NCBI RefSeq assembly: GCF_026798195.1
Contig: NZ_JAPQEZ010000002.1
Span: 124,001-188,000, forward strand
Length of the DNA stretch: 64,000 nucleotides
Reading direction: 5' to 3'
From: Lentilactobacillus senioris
GTDB taxonomy: Bacteria > Bacillota > Bacilli > Lactobacillales > Lactobacillaceae
In this document: positions 27,438 to 35,101 of the stretch, in pieces
Position numbering within the stretch: position 1 is the first letter of the stretch
Layout: each line of letters begins with the position of its first letter
The notes under the pieces: generated by a model
The model's input: the letters and a program-made list of their open reading frames with translations, nothing else
Databases searched by the model: none
What the model was told of the DNA's origin: nothing
Program-made: the position numbers and the translations under genes

Positions 27438-27995
27438 TTAGTATTCTTTGGGATCAACCTGGTTGGGTCCGAATTGATCCATATCGGCGTCCCGAAAATC
27501 CCACCATTCATTTTCGTAACCGACAAAGCCAGCGGCTTCCATGGCGTCGGTAAGAATGTGGTAATTTTTATCAATTTGTTGGGTCCGATGAGCAGTCCGC
27601 TTAGCGGCTGCCGTAAAATCATCAAAGGCAGTTGGCATCTCTAATTCGTTACCGGCTAAGTCAGTTAGGGTAACATCAAACGTAACGCCCTTTTGATGGC
27701 TAAAGTTGGGATCGGGTTCAGCTACCCAAGTAGGATCTGGATAAACTTCAAATAAATGTTCTTGTGCGTAAACAGGGCGATAGGCGTCCCAAATTTTGAT
27801 TCGATAACCTTGGCGCTTCAAGTTTTCACTAGCGACTGCTAATTTTTTAGCAGTATCTTCTCTAGCAATGGCTTGATCAAAATCATAAATAACTTTACCG
27901 GTGAAGTTATTGGTAGTAGCATAACGAAGATCAACAATTACATCTGGAGCGATAGTTTTAACGTTAAGATAACTTTGATTAAATTTAGTATTCAT
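27438..27995 (-). CDS. ddpX: D-alanyl-D-alanine dipeptidase (VanX/DdpX family), altered zinc motif
   Basis: Peptidase M15D of 185 aa expected to split free D-Ala-D-Ala. The catalytic Arg (AYRP, Arg73) and the first two zinc ligands His100 and Asp107 in SHQKGVTFD are present, as is the catalytic Glu163 in ENEWWDF. In VanX the third zinc ligand is the His of EWWHF; here that residue is Asp166. GGAGG precedes ATG 27995. In lactobacilli with D-Ala-D-Lac walls this enzyme keeps D-Ala-D-Ala low and supports intrinsic vancomycin resistance (established knowledge). Confidence 0.87.
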   Translation of the reverse strand: MNTKFNQSYLNVKTIAPDVIVDLRYATTNNFTGKVIYDFDQAIAREDTAKKLAVASENLKRQGYRIKIWDAYRPVYAQEHLFEVYPDPTWVAEPDPNFSHQKGVTFDVTLTDLAGNELEMPTAFDDFTAAAKRTAHRTQQIDKNYHILTDAMEAAGFVGYENEWWDFRDADMDQFGPNQVDPKEY

Positions 27996-28127
27996 TATAG
28001 TCCTCCGATGGCGTGGGCTGTAAAATTAAATTTATCTATATCGTCAACTATTCGCGCCGTAATTGCAAGTCATCAGCGAAAAAAAGTTAAAAATGTTAGG
28101 ATAGTACCAGAAGAAGGGAGAATGATT

Positions 28128-28454
28128 ATGTTAATAAACTTACCAACCACCCCCATTGAATTTCAAGAAGCTTTGGCAGTGCAACGGGTTCATGAACCGC
28201 AAACTGATGAAACTGAGTTCTTTCAAACCGTTTTAACGGAAATTTTCCAACGTTACTTAGACTATGCCGAAGAAGGTCACTATGACACGGTTAAATTTAA
28301 CGGTGCTAACTTAGAAGTAGTTGGAGTTACTGGCAAAGTGTCTAACGTTATTAAGCCCAGTGGGGAAAGCTTTTTAGCCGATTTTAATACAGACGCTGAT
28401 AAATTATTGACTCTGTTAGAAGATCAAGCTGGTAATATTGCAATGCAACAATAG
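28128..28454 (+). CDS. Hypothetical acidic protein
   Basis: Protein of 108 aa, acidic and soluble, with no motif that I recognise. An open frame extends far upstream, but AAGGGAG at 28114-28120 is spaced 7 nt from ATG 28128 and only 1 nt from ATG 28122, so 28128 is taken. It lies about 50 nt ahead of the tRNA-Arg gene. Function unknown. Confidence 0.6.
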   Translation: MLINLPTTPIEFQEALAVQRVHEPQTDETEFFQTVLTEIFQRYLDYAEEGHYDTVKFNGANLEVVGVTGKVSNVIKPSGESFLADFNTDADKLLTLLEDQAGNIAMQQ

Positions 28455-28503
28455 AACGTAAATTGAAATTTGGTATTTAGTTTGCTATGATAGACTCTGT
28501 AAG

Positions 28504-28575
28504 GCGTCCTTAGTGTAATGGATAGCACATGAGATTTCGGTCCTCATGATCTCGGTTCGATTCCGAGGGGACGCA
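28504..28575 (+). tRNA. tRNA-Arg, anticodon TCG
   Basis: A 72-nt cloverleaf: acceptor GCGTCCT/GGGACGC (last pair T-G), D stem GTGT/GCAC, anticodon stem TGAGA/CCTCA with loop TTTCGGT, and T stem CTCGG/CCGAG with loop TTCGATT. The anticodon TCG (28537-28539) reads CGN arginine codons. The top anticodon-stem pair is an A-C mismatch. The discriminator is A, and CCA is not encoded. Confidence 0.9.
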
Positions 28576-28618
28576 TTGGCAGGGGCACTAAATCAAAACT
28601 AAATCCATAGTTGTGATT

Positions 28619-28656
28619 TAAAAAAGCTGGAAACTAATTAGTTTCCAGCTTTTTGT
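28619..28656. terminator. Bidirectional terminator after tRNA-Arg
   Basis: Perfect stem AAGCTGGAAACTAA/TTAGTTTCCAGCTT with A and T tracts. It ends the tRNA transcript and the convergent DUF308 gene. Confidence 0.9.
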
Positions 28657-28666
28657 TTACTTTAAT

Positions 28667-29176
28667 TTAAAATGAATGAACAATCATTTCAATTCCAAAA
28701 GTCATAAATAAAACGGCGATCATGAATGATAATGAAATCATTGATAGGGCTGGGGAAAGTAGTAGGAAAATTCCTAAAATAATTCCCAAAATAGAAATAA
28801 TAATATCCCAAATGTATAGACCGTGGTTATCATCTTTAATGAACTTAGCAGCCCACAAGGTAGTAAAGGAGTCGGTTAAAAACATAATAGCAAAGGCAAT
28901 AGCAACGAATAGGTATCCAAAGGCGTTATTAAATAACATTAAGCTACCGATAATAATATCTAAAATGGCGTTAAAGGTTAGCCAACCTTTGCTTTCGGCA
29001 TAAGGTCTAACACTAAATAACTTATATAATCCCACAATGATTGAAACGATTCCGGCAATGACTACGACGGATCCAAAAGTTGATAGTGGATTTCTTAAAC
29101 TAATAATTGAAACAATAACACTTAAAATACCAACTACCAATTCAAATGGATCAAAGCCACTCATTCTTTCTTGCAT
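28667..29176 (-). CDS. HdeD/DUF308 family membrane protein
   Basis: Membrane protein of 169 aa with six hydrophobic segments arranged as three helical hairpins, matching the repeated DUF308 pattern of the HdeD family. HdeD proteins in enterobacteria are linked to acid resistance; a similar role here is only inferred. GGGGGA precedes ATG 29176. Monocistronic. Confidence 0.78.
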   Translation of the reverse strand: MQERMSGFDPFELVVGILSVIVSIISLRNPLSTFGSVVVIAGIVSIIVGLYKLFSVRPYAESKGWLTFNAILDIIIGSLMLFNNAFGYLFVAIAFAIMFLTDSFTTLWAAKFIKDDNHGLYIWDIIISILGIILGIFLLLSPALSMISLSFMIAVLFMTFGIEMIVHSF

Positions 29177-29267
29177 GATGATTCCCCCAGATTCTTTTAA
29201 TAATTAGGTTATAATAACCCTCAATTCCAATATACTACATTGACATTAAGATAGAGAAAATAATGCT

Positions 29268-29297
29268 TAAAAAAGAGGGACTAGCCATTAGTCCCTC
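29268..29297 (-). terminator. Terminator of the NAD(P)-binding oxidoreductase gene
   Basis: Minus strand: stem GAGGGACT/AGTCCCTC followed by T6. Confidence 0.85.
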
Positions 29298-29308
29298 ACG
29301 GTTAAATA

Positions 29309-30175
29309 TTAACGATCTTCTCTCATAACTTCTTTCACCATTTCACCTAAAGAAGCGATCGGACGTTGCAAAACAGTCGCCAAATCATCAGTTTCTTCTG
29401 CCAATTCGCCTGCTTTAATGAGATCTTGAATGGCTAAGATGGTTGCAATAGACTGTTCATCTAATTGATCTTCGGTTTTTAGGTAATCAGCGTATTCTGT
29501 ATCCGAAACGCTTCTAACATGGGCGTTTTTAGCTGCTTGTTCGCTTACCACAGCTCCTAATTCTGAAAAAGTATGGCTGGGTCCAGCAAATTCATATACT
29601 GCTTTAGGATTATCGGCCGTCAAAACACGAGCAGCAGCTTCTGCATAGTCGCGTTCCAAGGCCCAACCTACTTTACCGTTACCAGCAGAGTAAATGAATG
29701 GTTTACCAGCATTCACGGCTAAAATTAAGCCCAGTTCGTTTTCCATATACCAGTTGTTTCTTAAAAAGCTGTGAGCAATTCCAGTTTGTTCGATGGCAGC
29801 TTCAGTAGCTTTATGATCTGCAGAAAGAGGAGAAGTAGCCTTGTCAGCATGGGGGAAACTAGTATAGGCGATAAAGCTAATTCCGGCTTCCTTAGCAGCA
29901 TTAACTACGTTGAGATGTTGCTGTAAGCGGGGAACGGCTGCTCCAGGTTGAGATGAAATGAACAATAATTTATCTACCCCGTTTAAGGCGGCAGTTAATT
30001 GCTCTGGATTAGTATAGTCGGCTTGACGAATGGTAACATCAGCCGGCAAAAATTCTTGAGCTTTACTAATATTTCTAACAATGGCAATGACGTCACTGGC
30101 ATTGACTTTAGTTAGTAGGGTATTAATAGCGTGTTGGCCAAAATGACCGGTGGCACCCGTGATAGCATATTTCAT
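29309..30175 (-). CDS. NAD(P)H-binding oxidoreductase, NmrA/QorB-like
   Basis: Short-chain atypical reductase of 288 aa. The N-terminal ITGATGHFGQH (about 4-14) is the G-x-x-G-x-x-G nucleotide loop of the NmrA family, and SSQPGAAV and YTSFPHAD match quinone oxidoreductase type 2 (QorB/YtfG) proteins. No Y-x-x-x-K catalytic pair, as expected for the family. Likely NAD(P)H-dependent quinone reduction or redox sensing. Monocistronic. Confidence 0.82.
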   Translation of the reverse strand: MKYAITGATGHFGQHAINTLLTKVNASDVIAIVRNISKAQEFLPADVTIRQADYTNPEQLTAALNGVDKLLFISSQPGAAVPRLQQHLNVVNAAKEAGISFIAYTSFPHADKATSPLSADHKATEAAIEQTGIAHSFLRNNWYMENELGLILAVNAGKPFIYSAGNGKVGWALERDYAEAAARVLTADNPKAVYEFAGPSHTFSELGAVVSEQAAKNAHVRSVSDTEYADYLKTEDQLDEQSIATILAIQDLIKAGELAEETDDLATVLQRPIASLGEMVKEVMREDR

Positions 30176-30265
30176 AATACGGACTCCGTTTCTATTCGAA
30201 TTTAAGGCTTATATTCATGATAACGTCTTTTACAAGAGGTGCAATAAATTGAACTCGTGACTAAC

Positions 30266-30308
30266 AAAAAGGTAAGACTGATGATCACTGATCACCGTCT
30301 TACCTTTA
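30266..30308. terminator. Terminator of the universal stress protein gene
   Basis: Stem AAAGGTAAGAC/GTCTTACCTTT with an 18-nt loop that contains TGATCA-type self-complementarity. The stop codon of the minus-strand gene lies in the stem base. Confidence 0.8.
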
Positions 30309-30785
30309 TTTTACACTTTTGATTGGTTCGTTATTTAAGTCGGTACGAACGACGATGACGTCACAAGTAGCATTACGGTTCACGAACGCCGTAACAGAAC
30401 CTTCGACTACCCGTTGGAGTCGTCCCATTCCAGTAGCTCCCATAACAATTAAATCGCTATGGTAGTCTTTAGGAAATTCAAAACTAATAACGGTCTTAGG
30501 GTTACCAAACCGAATATGAATATTGGCATTTAGTTCGGGATATTTCTTTTGTAGGTCAGCTAATTGTTGCTTTAGGTAGGCAGTACTGTCATCGACAAGA
30601 TTGTTAATGACATCACCATCTACTAAACCACCGTAACTATATCCGTATTGAGATGTGTTTAAAACCATCAAAATATCAAGATGACCTTCATTAGTAACGG
30701 TAATTTTAGCGCCCTTTTGAAGCGCCATTTCAGCTTGTTTTGATCCATCAAGGGGAACTAAAACATTGGAATAGTGAGTGTTCAT
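30306..30785 (-). CDS. Universal stress protein UspA family
   Basis: Protein of 159 aa with an alpha/beta nucleotide-binding fold. It starts with NVLVPLDGS, which holds the binding Asp, and carries the ATP motif G-x2-G-x9-G-S/T as GATGMGRLQRVVEGS near 124-140, so it is expected to bind ATP. ATG 30785 is chosen because GGGAGG lies 8 nt upstream; an in-frame TTG at 30791 is closer than spacing allows. Monocistronic. Confidence 0.88.
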   Translation of the reverse strand: MNTHYSNVLVPLDGSKQAEMALQKGAKITVTNEGHLDILMVLNTSQYGYSYGGLVDGDVINNLVDDSTAYLKQQLADLQKKYPELNANIHIRFGNPKTVISFEFPKDYHSDLIVMGATGMGRLQRVVEGSVTAFVNRNATCDVIVVRTDLNNEPIKSVK

Positions 30786-30856
30786 TTGCAAAACCTCCCG
30801 GACTCGTTAATAAGTATATTATATCACTAACTTTGTCTTTTCTGAAATTTTAAATT

Positions 30857-31366
30857 TTAATTGCGGGCCGGAATAATAAATTCGGCGGTATCTAAAATAT
30901 GACCTTGCATCTGGTGTTGTAGCTCATTCAACCAAAATCCGTTTTCTAAATTAAGGCTAACGTCTAATGCAAAAACCATTAAGCGGTAATTATGGGGTTT
31001 GTCAGGTGGTTGCGGGCCGTTATAACGAAATGCGGTGAGTGGATTTTGATTACCAATTAAAGAACCAGCAGTACTATTACGGCCTTGAACCATTGCTACT
31101 AATGGATTTTGACTATTGTCAGCGGGGATGTCAGTTACTTCTGCCGGAATATTGGCTGCAATCCAGTGAATCCAGGCGAACCCACTAACTGGAATGGCAT
31201 CCCAATCTAACAGGGTTAAAGCTAGTGTTTTAGCTTCTTTAGGGGTATCACTGATGTGAATAGGAAAAGAAACAATAGGGGTGTTGTCAATTTGATTAGC
31301 CATCGTTGCGTATTTAGAATATCGGTCGGCCAGTTGACCAGCTTCGAGTGGTACTTGAATTTTCAT
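30857..31366 (-). CDS. YbhB/YbcL (PEBP) family protein
   Basis: Protein of 169 aa in the phosphatidylethanolamine-binding / Raf-kinase-inhibitor-like family. The pocket motifs are ALTLLDWDAIP, GFAWIHWIAANIP and YNGPQPPDKPHNYRL. Bacterial members are cytosolic and of unknown physiological role. AAGGAGG precedes ATG 31366. A TATAAT-like -10 lies at about 31394-31399 on the minus strand. Confidence 0.88.
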   Translation of the reverse strand: MKIQVPLEAGQLADRYSKYATMANQIDNTPIVSFPIHISDTPKEAKTLALTLLDWDAIPVSGFAWIHWIAANIPAEVTDIPADNSQNPLVAMVQGRNSTAGSLIGNQNPLTAFRYNGPQPPDKPHNYRLMVFALDVSLNLENGFWLNELQHQMQGHILDTAEFIIPARN

Positions 31367-31460
31367 ATGTGGTACCTCCTTAACATCTAATCCTATTATA
31401 ATCCAGATTGTAGCTGGGCTCTAATATTTAACTTGAAAAATAAAATTAAACTAGGACTTA

Positions 31461-31495
31461 AAAAGAAAGACTGAACATCTATGATGTTCAGTCTT
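31461..31495 (-). terminator. Terminator of the membrane-anchored protein gene
   Basis: Perfect 13-bp stem AAGACTGAACATC/GATGTTCAGTCTT with loop TAT, followed on the minus strand by a T-rich tract. Confidence 0.85.
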
Positions 31496-31503
31496 AATTC
31501 TAA

Positions 31504-32127
31504 TTATTTTAAAAACCTCAGGACATAGTATCCTTGACCATTAGCGGTAATGGTGTAGTCAGAGTAACCGGCTTTGAGCCATTCCGTTTTAGTAGCATTG
31601 GCCCAATTTTTGGCATCAGCAATGGTACTGAAGGTGTGAGTTTGGCTAAATTGATCGGTTACTGGAGCCGTTTTATTGGCAGCTACCTGTTTAGCAGCGG
31701 TATTATCCAATAACGTTTGTTCCTGTGACTTAGCATTTTGATTAGCTTCTTGATCAATTTGTTTTTGCAAATTGGTTCGTTGATCGGTTGTTAAACCGTT
31801 ATTATTTTGTTTATTAAGCTGGCTACGGAACCGTTCGACTTTATCAGCTGCTACATCCCGGTCCGCACTTTTTTTGGTAGCTGCCGTAATTTTTTCAATT
31901 TGGCGTTTAGATTTTTGGGTGACTACAGCGGTATTGGTTACTGAGTGGGCGTGATTTTGCCACAAGTTAATACCGTAAACGATTCCTAAAGCAATCGCAA
32001 TGATTAGAAATCCGATCCACCAACCATGCAGATAATTAGTTGTCTTTCTGCGGTGTTGATTTTTACGTTGTGCATCGGTGTTAAAGTCATAGGTCTTATA
32101 CTGAGGTTTATCATCTGAATTTTTCAA
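31504..32127 (-). CDS. Membrane-anchored extracytoplasmic protein, possible SPOR-like C-terminus
   Basis: Protein of 207 aa: a polar, basic N-terminus (1-33), one membrane segment (about 34-55), a long Q/N/K-rich, probably coiled-coil region (60-150) and a compact C-terminal segment (about 163-207) with THTFSTIADAKNWANA and YYVLRF. The last part resembles a SPOR-type peptidoglycan-binding repeat in pattern. The start is TTG 32127 with AAGGGA 7 nt upstream. Function unknown; possibly cell-envelope related. Confidence 0.6.
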   Translation of the reverse strand: MKNSDDKPQYKTYDFNTDAQRKNQHRRKTTNYLHGWWIGFLIIAIALGIVYGINLWQNHAHSVTNTAVVTQKSKRQIEKITAATKKSADRDVAADKVERFRSQLNKQNNNGLTTDQRTNLQKQIDQEANQNAKSQEQTLLDNTAAKQVAANKTAPVTDQFSQTHTFSTIADAKNWANATKTEWLKAGYSDYTITANGQGYYVLRFLK

Positions 32128-32219
32128 TTTTTAATCCCTTACTTTTCAATGACACTTAAACACTACTGTAATTGTTATTATACCAGAAAATAGATAAAGA
32201 CGAAAATTTACTAAAAACC

Positions 32220-32249
32220 TTGACAGTTTATTGGTGAGTTCACTATACT
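32220..32249 (+). promoter_or_regulatory. Promoter of the pyrimidine/xanthine permease gene
   Basis: Consensus -35 TTGACA (32220-32225), 18-bp spacer, -10 TATACT (32244-32249), about 150 nt ahead of the start codon, leaving room for the leader. Confidence 0.85.
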
Positions 32250-32255
32250 TAGTCC

Positions 32256-32370
32256 AATAACTAATCTTTAACTTGGTCCAGAGAGGCCGGTAAGATCTTT
32301 GCGAATCGTTTAGACGGGAAAAGTGCACCACCGTGTTGCGTCCGCTGCTTACTGGCAGCGGGCGTTTTTG
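32256..32370 (+). ncRNA. PyrR-binding transcription attenuator leader
   Basis: The leader carries GGTCCAGAGAGGCCGG at 32276-32291, matching the PyrR anti-antiterminator consensus (A/G-TCC-x-GAGAGGCT). A GC-rich terminator follows at 32339-32364 (stem CGTCCGCTGC/GCAGCGGGCG) with T5. With UMP bound, PyrR would stabilise the upstream hairpin and allow termination, shutting off the permease when pyrimidines are plentiful. Confidence 0.85.
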
Positions 32371-32398
32371 ATTAGTTAAAAACTAATGAGGTGACAAT

Positions 32399-33679
32399 AT
32401 GGCACAAAATTCTGATTTTCATGACGATTCGGCGCTCTTAGATATTCATGACAAGCCCAGTCCCTTAGCATGGGCGGGGTTATCCTTGCAGCATATGTTT
32501 TCCATGTTTGGCTCAACAGTAATCGTTCCGTTACTAGTGGGCCTAAGTCCTAGTATTGCCCTGTTTTCGTCAGGGATTGGAACGCTGTTACATATTATGA
32601 TCACCCAACGTAAAATTCCCGCTTATATGGGGTCAAGTTTTGCGTTTATTACACCAATGATGGCATTGATGAAAACTACTGGTTATCCAGGAATTGCTCA
32701 AGGGGTAATTGGGGTTGGCCTGGTTTACCTGTTAGTGGCAGGAATCATTTGGGCGATTGGCTCTGCTTGGGTGGATAAAATTTTACCACCAATTGTGGTG
32801 GGACCAATCGTAATGGTAATTGGTCTTTCATTAGCTGGAAGTGCTGCTACTGACGCAATGATGAAAAATAATCATTATGATCTTACGTATTTCTTGATTG
32901 CCTTGGCTACGCTGGGGTTAGCGATCTTCTTTAACATGGCGTTTAAGGGCTTGATTGGTTTAATTCCAATCTTACTGGGCATTGTCGGTGGTTATCTTAT
33001 CTCGGTAGCATGTGGAATTGTTGATTTGCATGCTATAGCTGTAGCGCCGTGGTTTAAGTTGCCACCGTTTGAAGTGCCGGGACTCTCCTATCCGTTTAAA
33101 ATCGATTGGGGCGCCATTATTACCATCACACCGATTGCATTTGTGACGATGACTGAACATATGGGCCATATTATGGTGTTAGATGAGCTCACTCACCGAA
33201 ATTTTTTCAAGGATCCTGGACTTAATCGGACGTTAGCTGGAGATGGAGTAGCTTCACTAGTAGCGGGGTTAATTGGGGGACCAGCGGTTACTAGTTATGG
33301 TGAAAATATTGGTGTGATGGCGATTACCAAGGTACACAGTGTTTACGTTTTGATGGGCGCTGCTGTATTTGCCATGTTGTTTGCCTTTGTAAACAAGCTT
33401 AACGTACTAATCATGCAAATGCCATTACCGGTTATTGGGGGAATTAGTTTCTTACTATTTGGAACAATTGCTACTTCCGGCATTCAAGTGATGATTGATC
33501 ATCAAGTTGATTTAGGCAAAAAACGAAACTTGATGATTGCTTCTACCACGTTAGTAATTGGAGTAGGGAACGCATACTTGCAGCTGGGGAGTTTTCAATT
33601 TACGGGGTTAGCACTAGCTACCATTATCGCTATTATTTTGAACTTAGTTATGCCTCAAGAGGCAGCCAGTGAAAAATAA
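32399..33679 (+). CDS. uraA: Uracil-xanthine permease family transporter (UraA/PyrP)
   Basis: Nucleobase:cation symporter-2 protein of 426 aa with about 14 membrane segments. AWAGLSLQHMFSMFGSTVIVPLLVG is the typical opening and the segment TPIAFVTMTEHMGHI holds the substrate-binding Glu, as in E. coli UraA. The PyrR attenuator upstream supports uracil as substrate. GAGGTGA precedes ATG 32399. Monocistronic. Confidence 0.92.
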   Translation: MAQNSDFHDDSALLDIHDKPSPLAWAGLSLQHMFSMFGSTVIVPLLVGLSPSIALFSSGIGTLLHIMITQRKIPAYMGSSFAFITPMMALMKTTGYPGIAQGVIGVGLVYLLVAGIIWAIGSAWVDKILPPIVVGPIVMVIGLSLAGSAATDAMMKNNHYDLTYFLIALATLGLAIFFNMAFKGLIGLIPILLGIVGGYLISVACGIVDLHAIAVAPWFKLPPFEVPGLSYPFKIDWGAIITITPIAFVTMTEHMGHIMVLDELTHRNFFKDPGLNRTLAGDGVASLVAGLIGGPAVTSYGENIGVMAITKVHSVYVLMGAAVFAMLFAFVNKLNVLIMQMPLPVIGGISFLLFGTIATSGIQVMIDHQVDLGKKRNLMIASTTLVIGVGNAYLQLGSFQFTGLALATIIAIILNLVMPQEAASEK

Positions 33680-33681
33680 AA

Positions 33682-33722
33682 TAAAAAAACCGGTGACTCG
33701 ATTAATCGAGTTACCGGTTTTA
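33682..33722. terminator. Bidirectional terminator
   Basis: Stem AAACCGGT-ACTCGATT/AATCGAGT-ACCGGTTT between the permease and pepV genes, with A and T tracts on both sides. Confidence 0.88.
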
Positions 33723-33732
33723 ATTTTAAGAA

Positions 33733-35082
33733 CTATTTGGCAACGGTACAAAGACGTCTAATTGCTTCGGCGTAAATATCCATTGCTTCAAACATTTTAG
33801 CTAGTTCCCAGTTTTCGTTAACTTGGTGCATAAAATCAGGTACTCCAGGCAACATAGCTCCATAAGCCACACAGTTGTTCATAGTTCGAGCATAAGTAGC
33901 ACCACCAGAAATTTGAGGTTGAGTTTGATCACCAGTAATTTCTTCGTAGGTACTCATCAAAGTCTTGACTAACTCGCTATCAGTTGGGACGTATAGGGGA
34001 GCAAGATAATCGAAGGTTTCATAAGCTAAATCATATGGAGCAATTGCTGCCCGTAATTGAGCTAATAACTCATCGCGATCGATAGTTACTGGAATTCGCA
34101 TATCTAGTTGCATCTTAGTTTCTTGGGGGCTAACGGTAAGAGTGGAAATGTTAGCGGTTAGTTGCCCGGATTGTTCGTCTGCTACCTTGCCCAAAACATT
34201 TTCACCAGTAGCATCTTCTTTGAAGAGCTTACCAATGAAATCTAGGGGCTTAGATGGAAAGACTTCGTCTAATGCCATGGCTAATCTTAAGACCGCGTTA
34301 GTTCCTTCTGGTGCGTTCATCGCGTGGACGGATTTACCAGTAACCGTAATTCCACCGTCAGCACTGTCAACAAAGTCAAAGTGATACTTAGTTAAAGCAT
34401 CCTTAACTTCAGCTAATTTAGGCCCGTTATAACCGGCCTTAGCAGGAACCGCATTAAATGGATTTTGCATCTCTAACGTAAATTCGGAACTACCAGGCCC
34501 AGTTAAGTAACCTTCTTCAAGGCCTTTTTCTGCGTAAATTAACGGAAATTCCGCATCAGGAGCAATCCCTAAATCAATCGGTGCTTCCTTTTGGTTATAA
34601 ACGGCAATCCCGCGCCACAGATTTTCTTCGTCGGTCCCAAAAATAAACCGAATTCGGTGGTTAAATTGATAGCCAGCATCCATTAGGGCTTTGACTGCAA
34701 AGATAGCGGCTACTGAAGGTCCCTTATCGTCTTGAGTTCCGCGACCATAAATATAACCGTCTTTAATGGTAGCTTGATAAGGATCACTGTCCCAATCACT
34801 GGCATCGCCAGCAGGCACTACATCAACATGACCGATAATTCCGAAAATTTTGTCACCTTCACCGACTTCTGCATAACCATAATTACCAGCTGGGTCACGG
34901 TAGGTTTTAAAGCCAATTTCTTGGCAAATTTCAAGAATTTCATCTAACGCAGCGGCAATGGCAGGACCAAACGGAGCACCAGCAGCACTATGTTCTTGGT
35001 CTAAATAAGAAGGGTGTTGAACCATTCTTTTTAACGCTTCAATGGCTTGTTGCTGTTGTTCTTCAGTTACAATTTTGTTCAT
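33733..35082 (-). CDS. pepV: Dipeptidase PepV (M20 family)
   Basis: Cytosolic metallo-dipeptidase of 449 aa. Zinc-ligand motifs are GHVDVVPAG (His and first Asp region), YGRGTQDDKGP (bridging Asp) and FIFGTDEENLWRG (catalytic Glu pair). The last His lies in VPDFMHQVNE. This is the lactobacillar PepV/Sapep group that cleaves X-Ala and beta-Ala dipeptides. It lies 19 nt downstream of a YfcC-type transporter, suggesting coupled peptide uptake and hydrolysis. Confidence 0.93.
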   Translation of the reverse strand: MNKIVTEEQQQQAIEALKRMVQHPSYLDQEHSAAGAPFGPAIAAALDEILEICQEIGFKTYRDPAGNYGYAEVGEGDKIFGIIGHVDVVPAGDASDWDSDPYQATIKDGYIYGRGTQDDKGPSVAAIFAVKALMDAGYQFNHRIRFIFGTDEENLWRGIAVYNQKEAPIDLGIAPDAEFPLIYAEKGLEEGYLTGPGSSEFTLEMQNPFNAVPAKAGYNGPKLAEVKDALTKYHFDFVDSADGGITVTGKSVHAMNAPEGTNAVLRLAMALDEVFPSKPLDFIGKLFKEDATGENVLGKVADEQSGQLTANISTLTVSPQETKMQLDMRIPVTIDRDELLAQLRAAIAPYDLAYETFDYLAPLYVPTDSELVKTLMSTYEEITGDQTQPQISGGATYARTMNNCVAYGAMLPGVPDFMHQVNENWELAKMFEAMDIYAEAIRRLCTVAK

Positions 35083-35101
35083 TATTAGGCCTCCTAAATG
35101 T

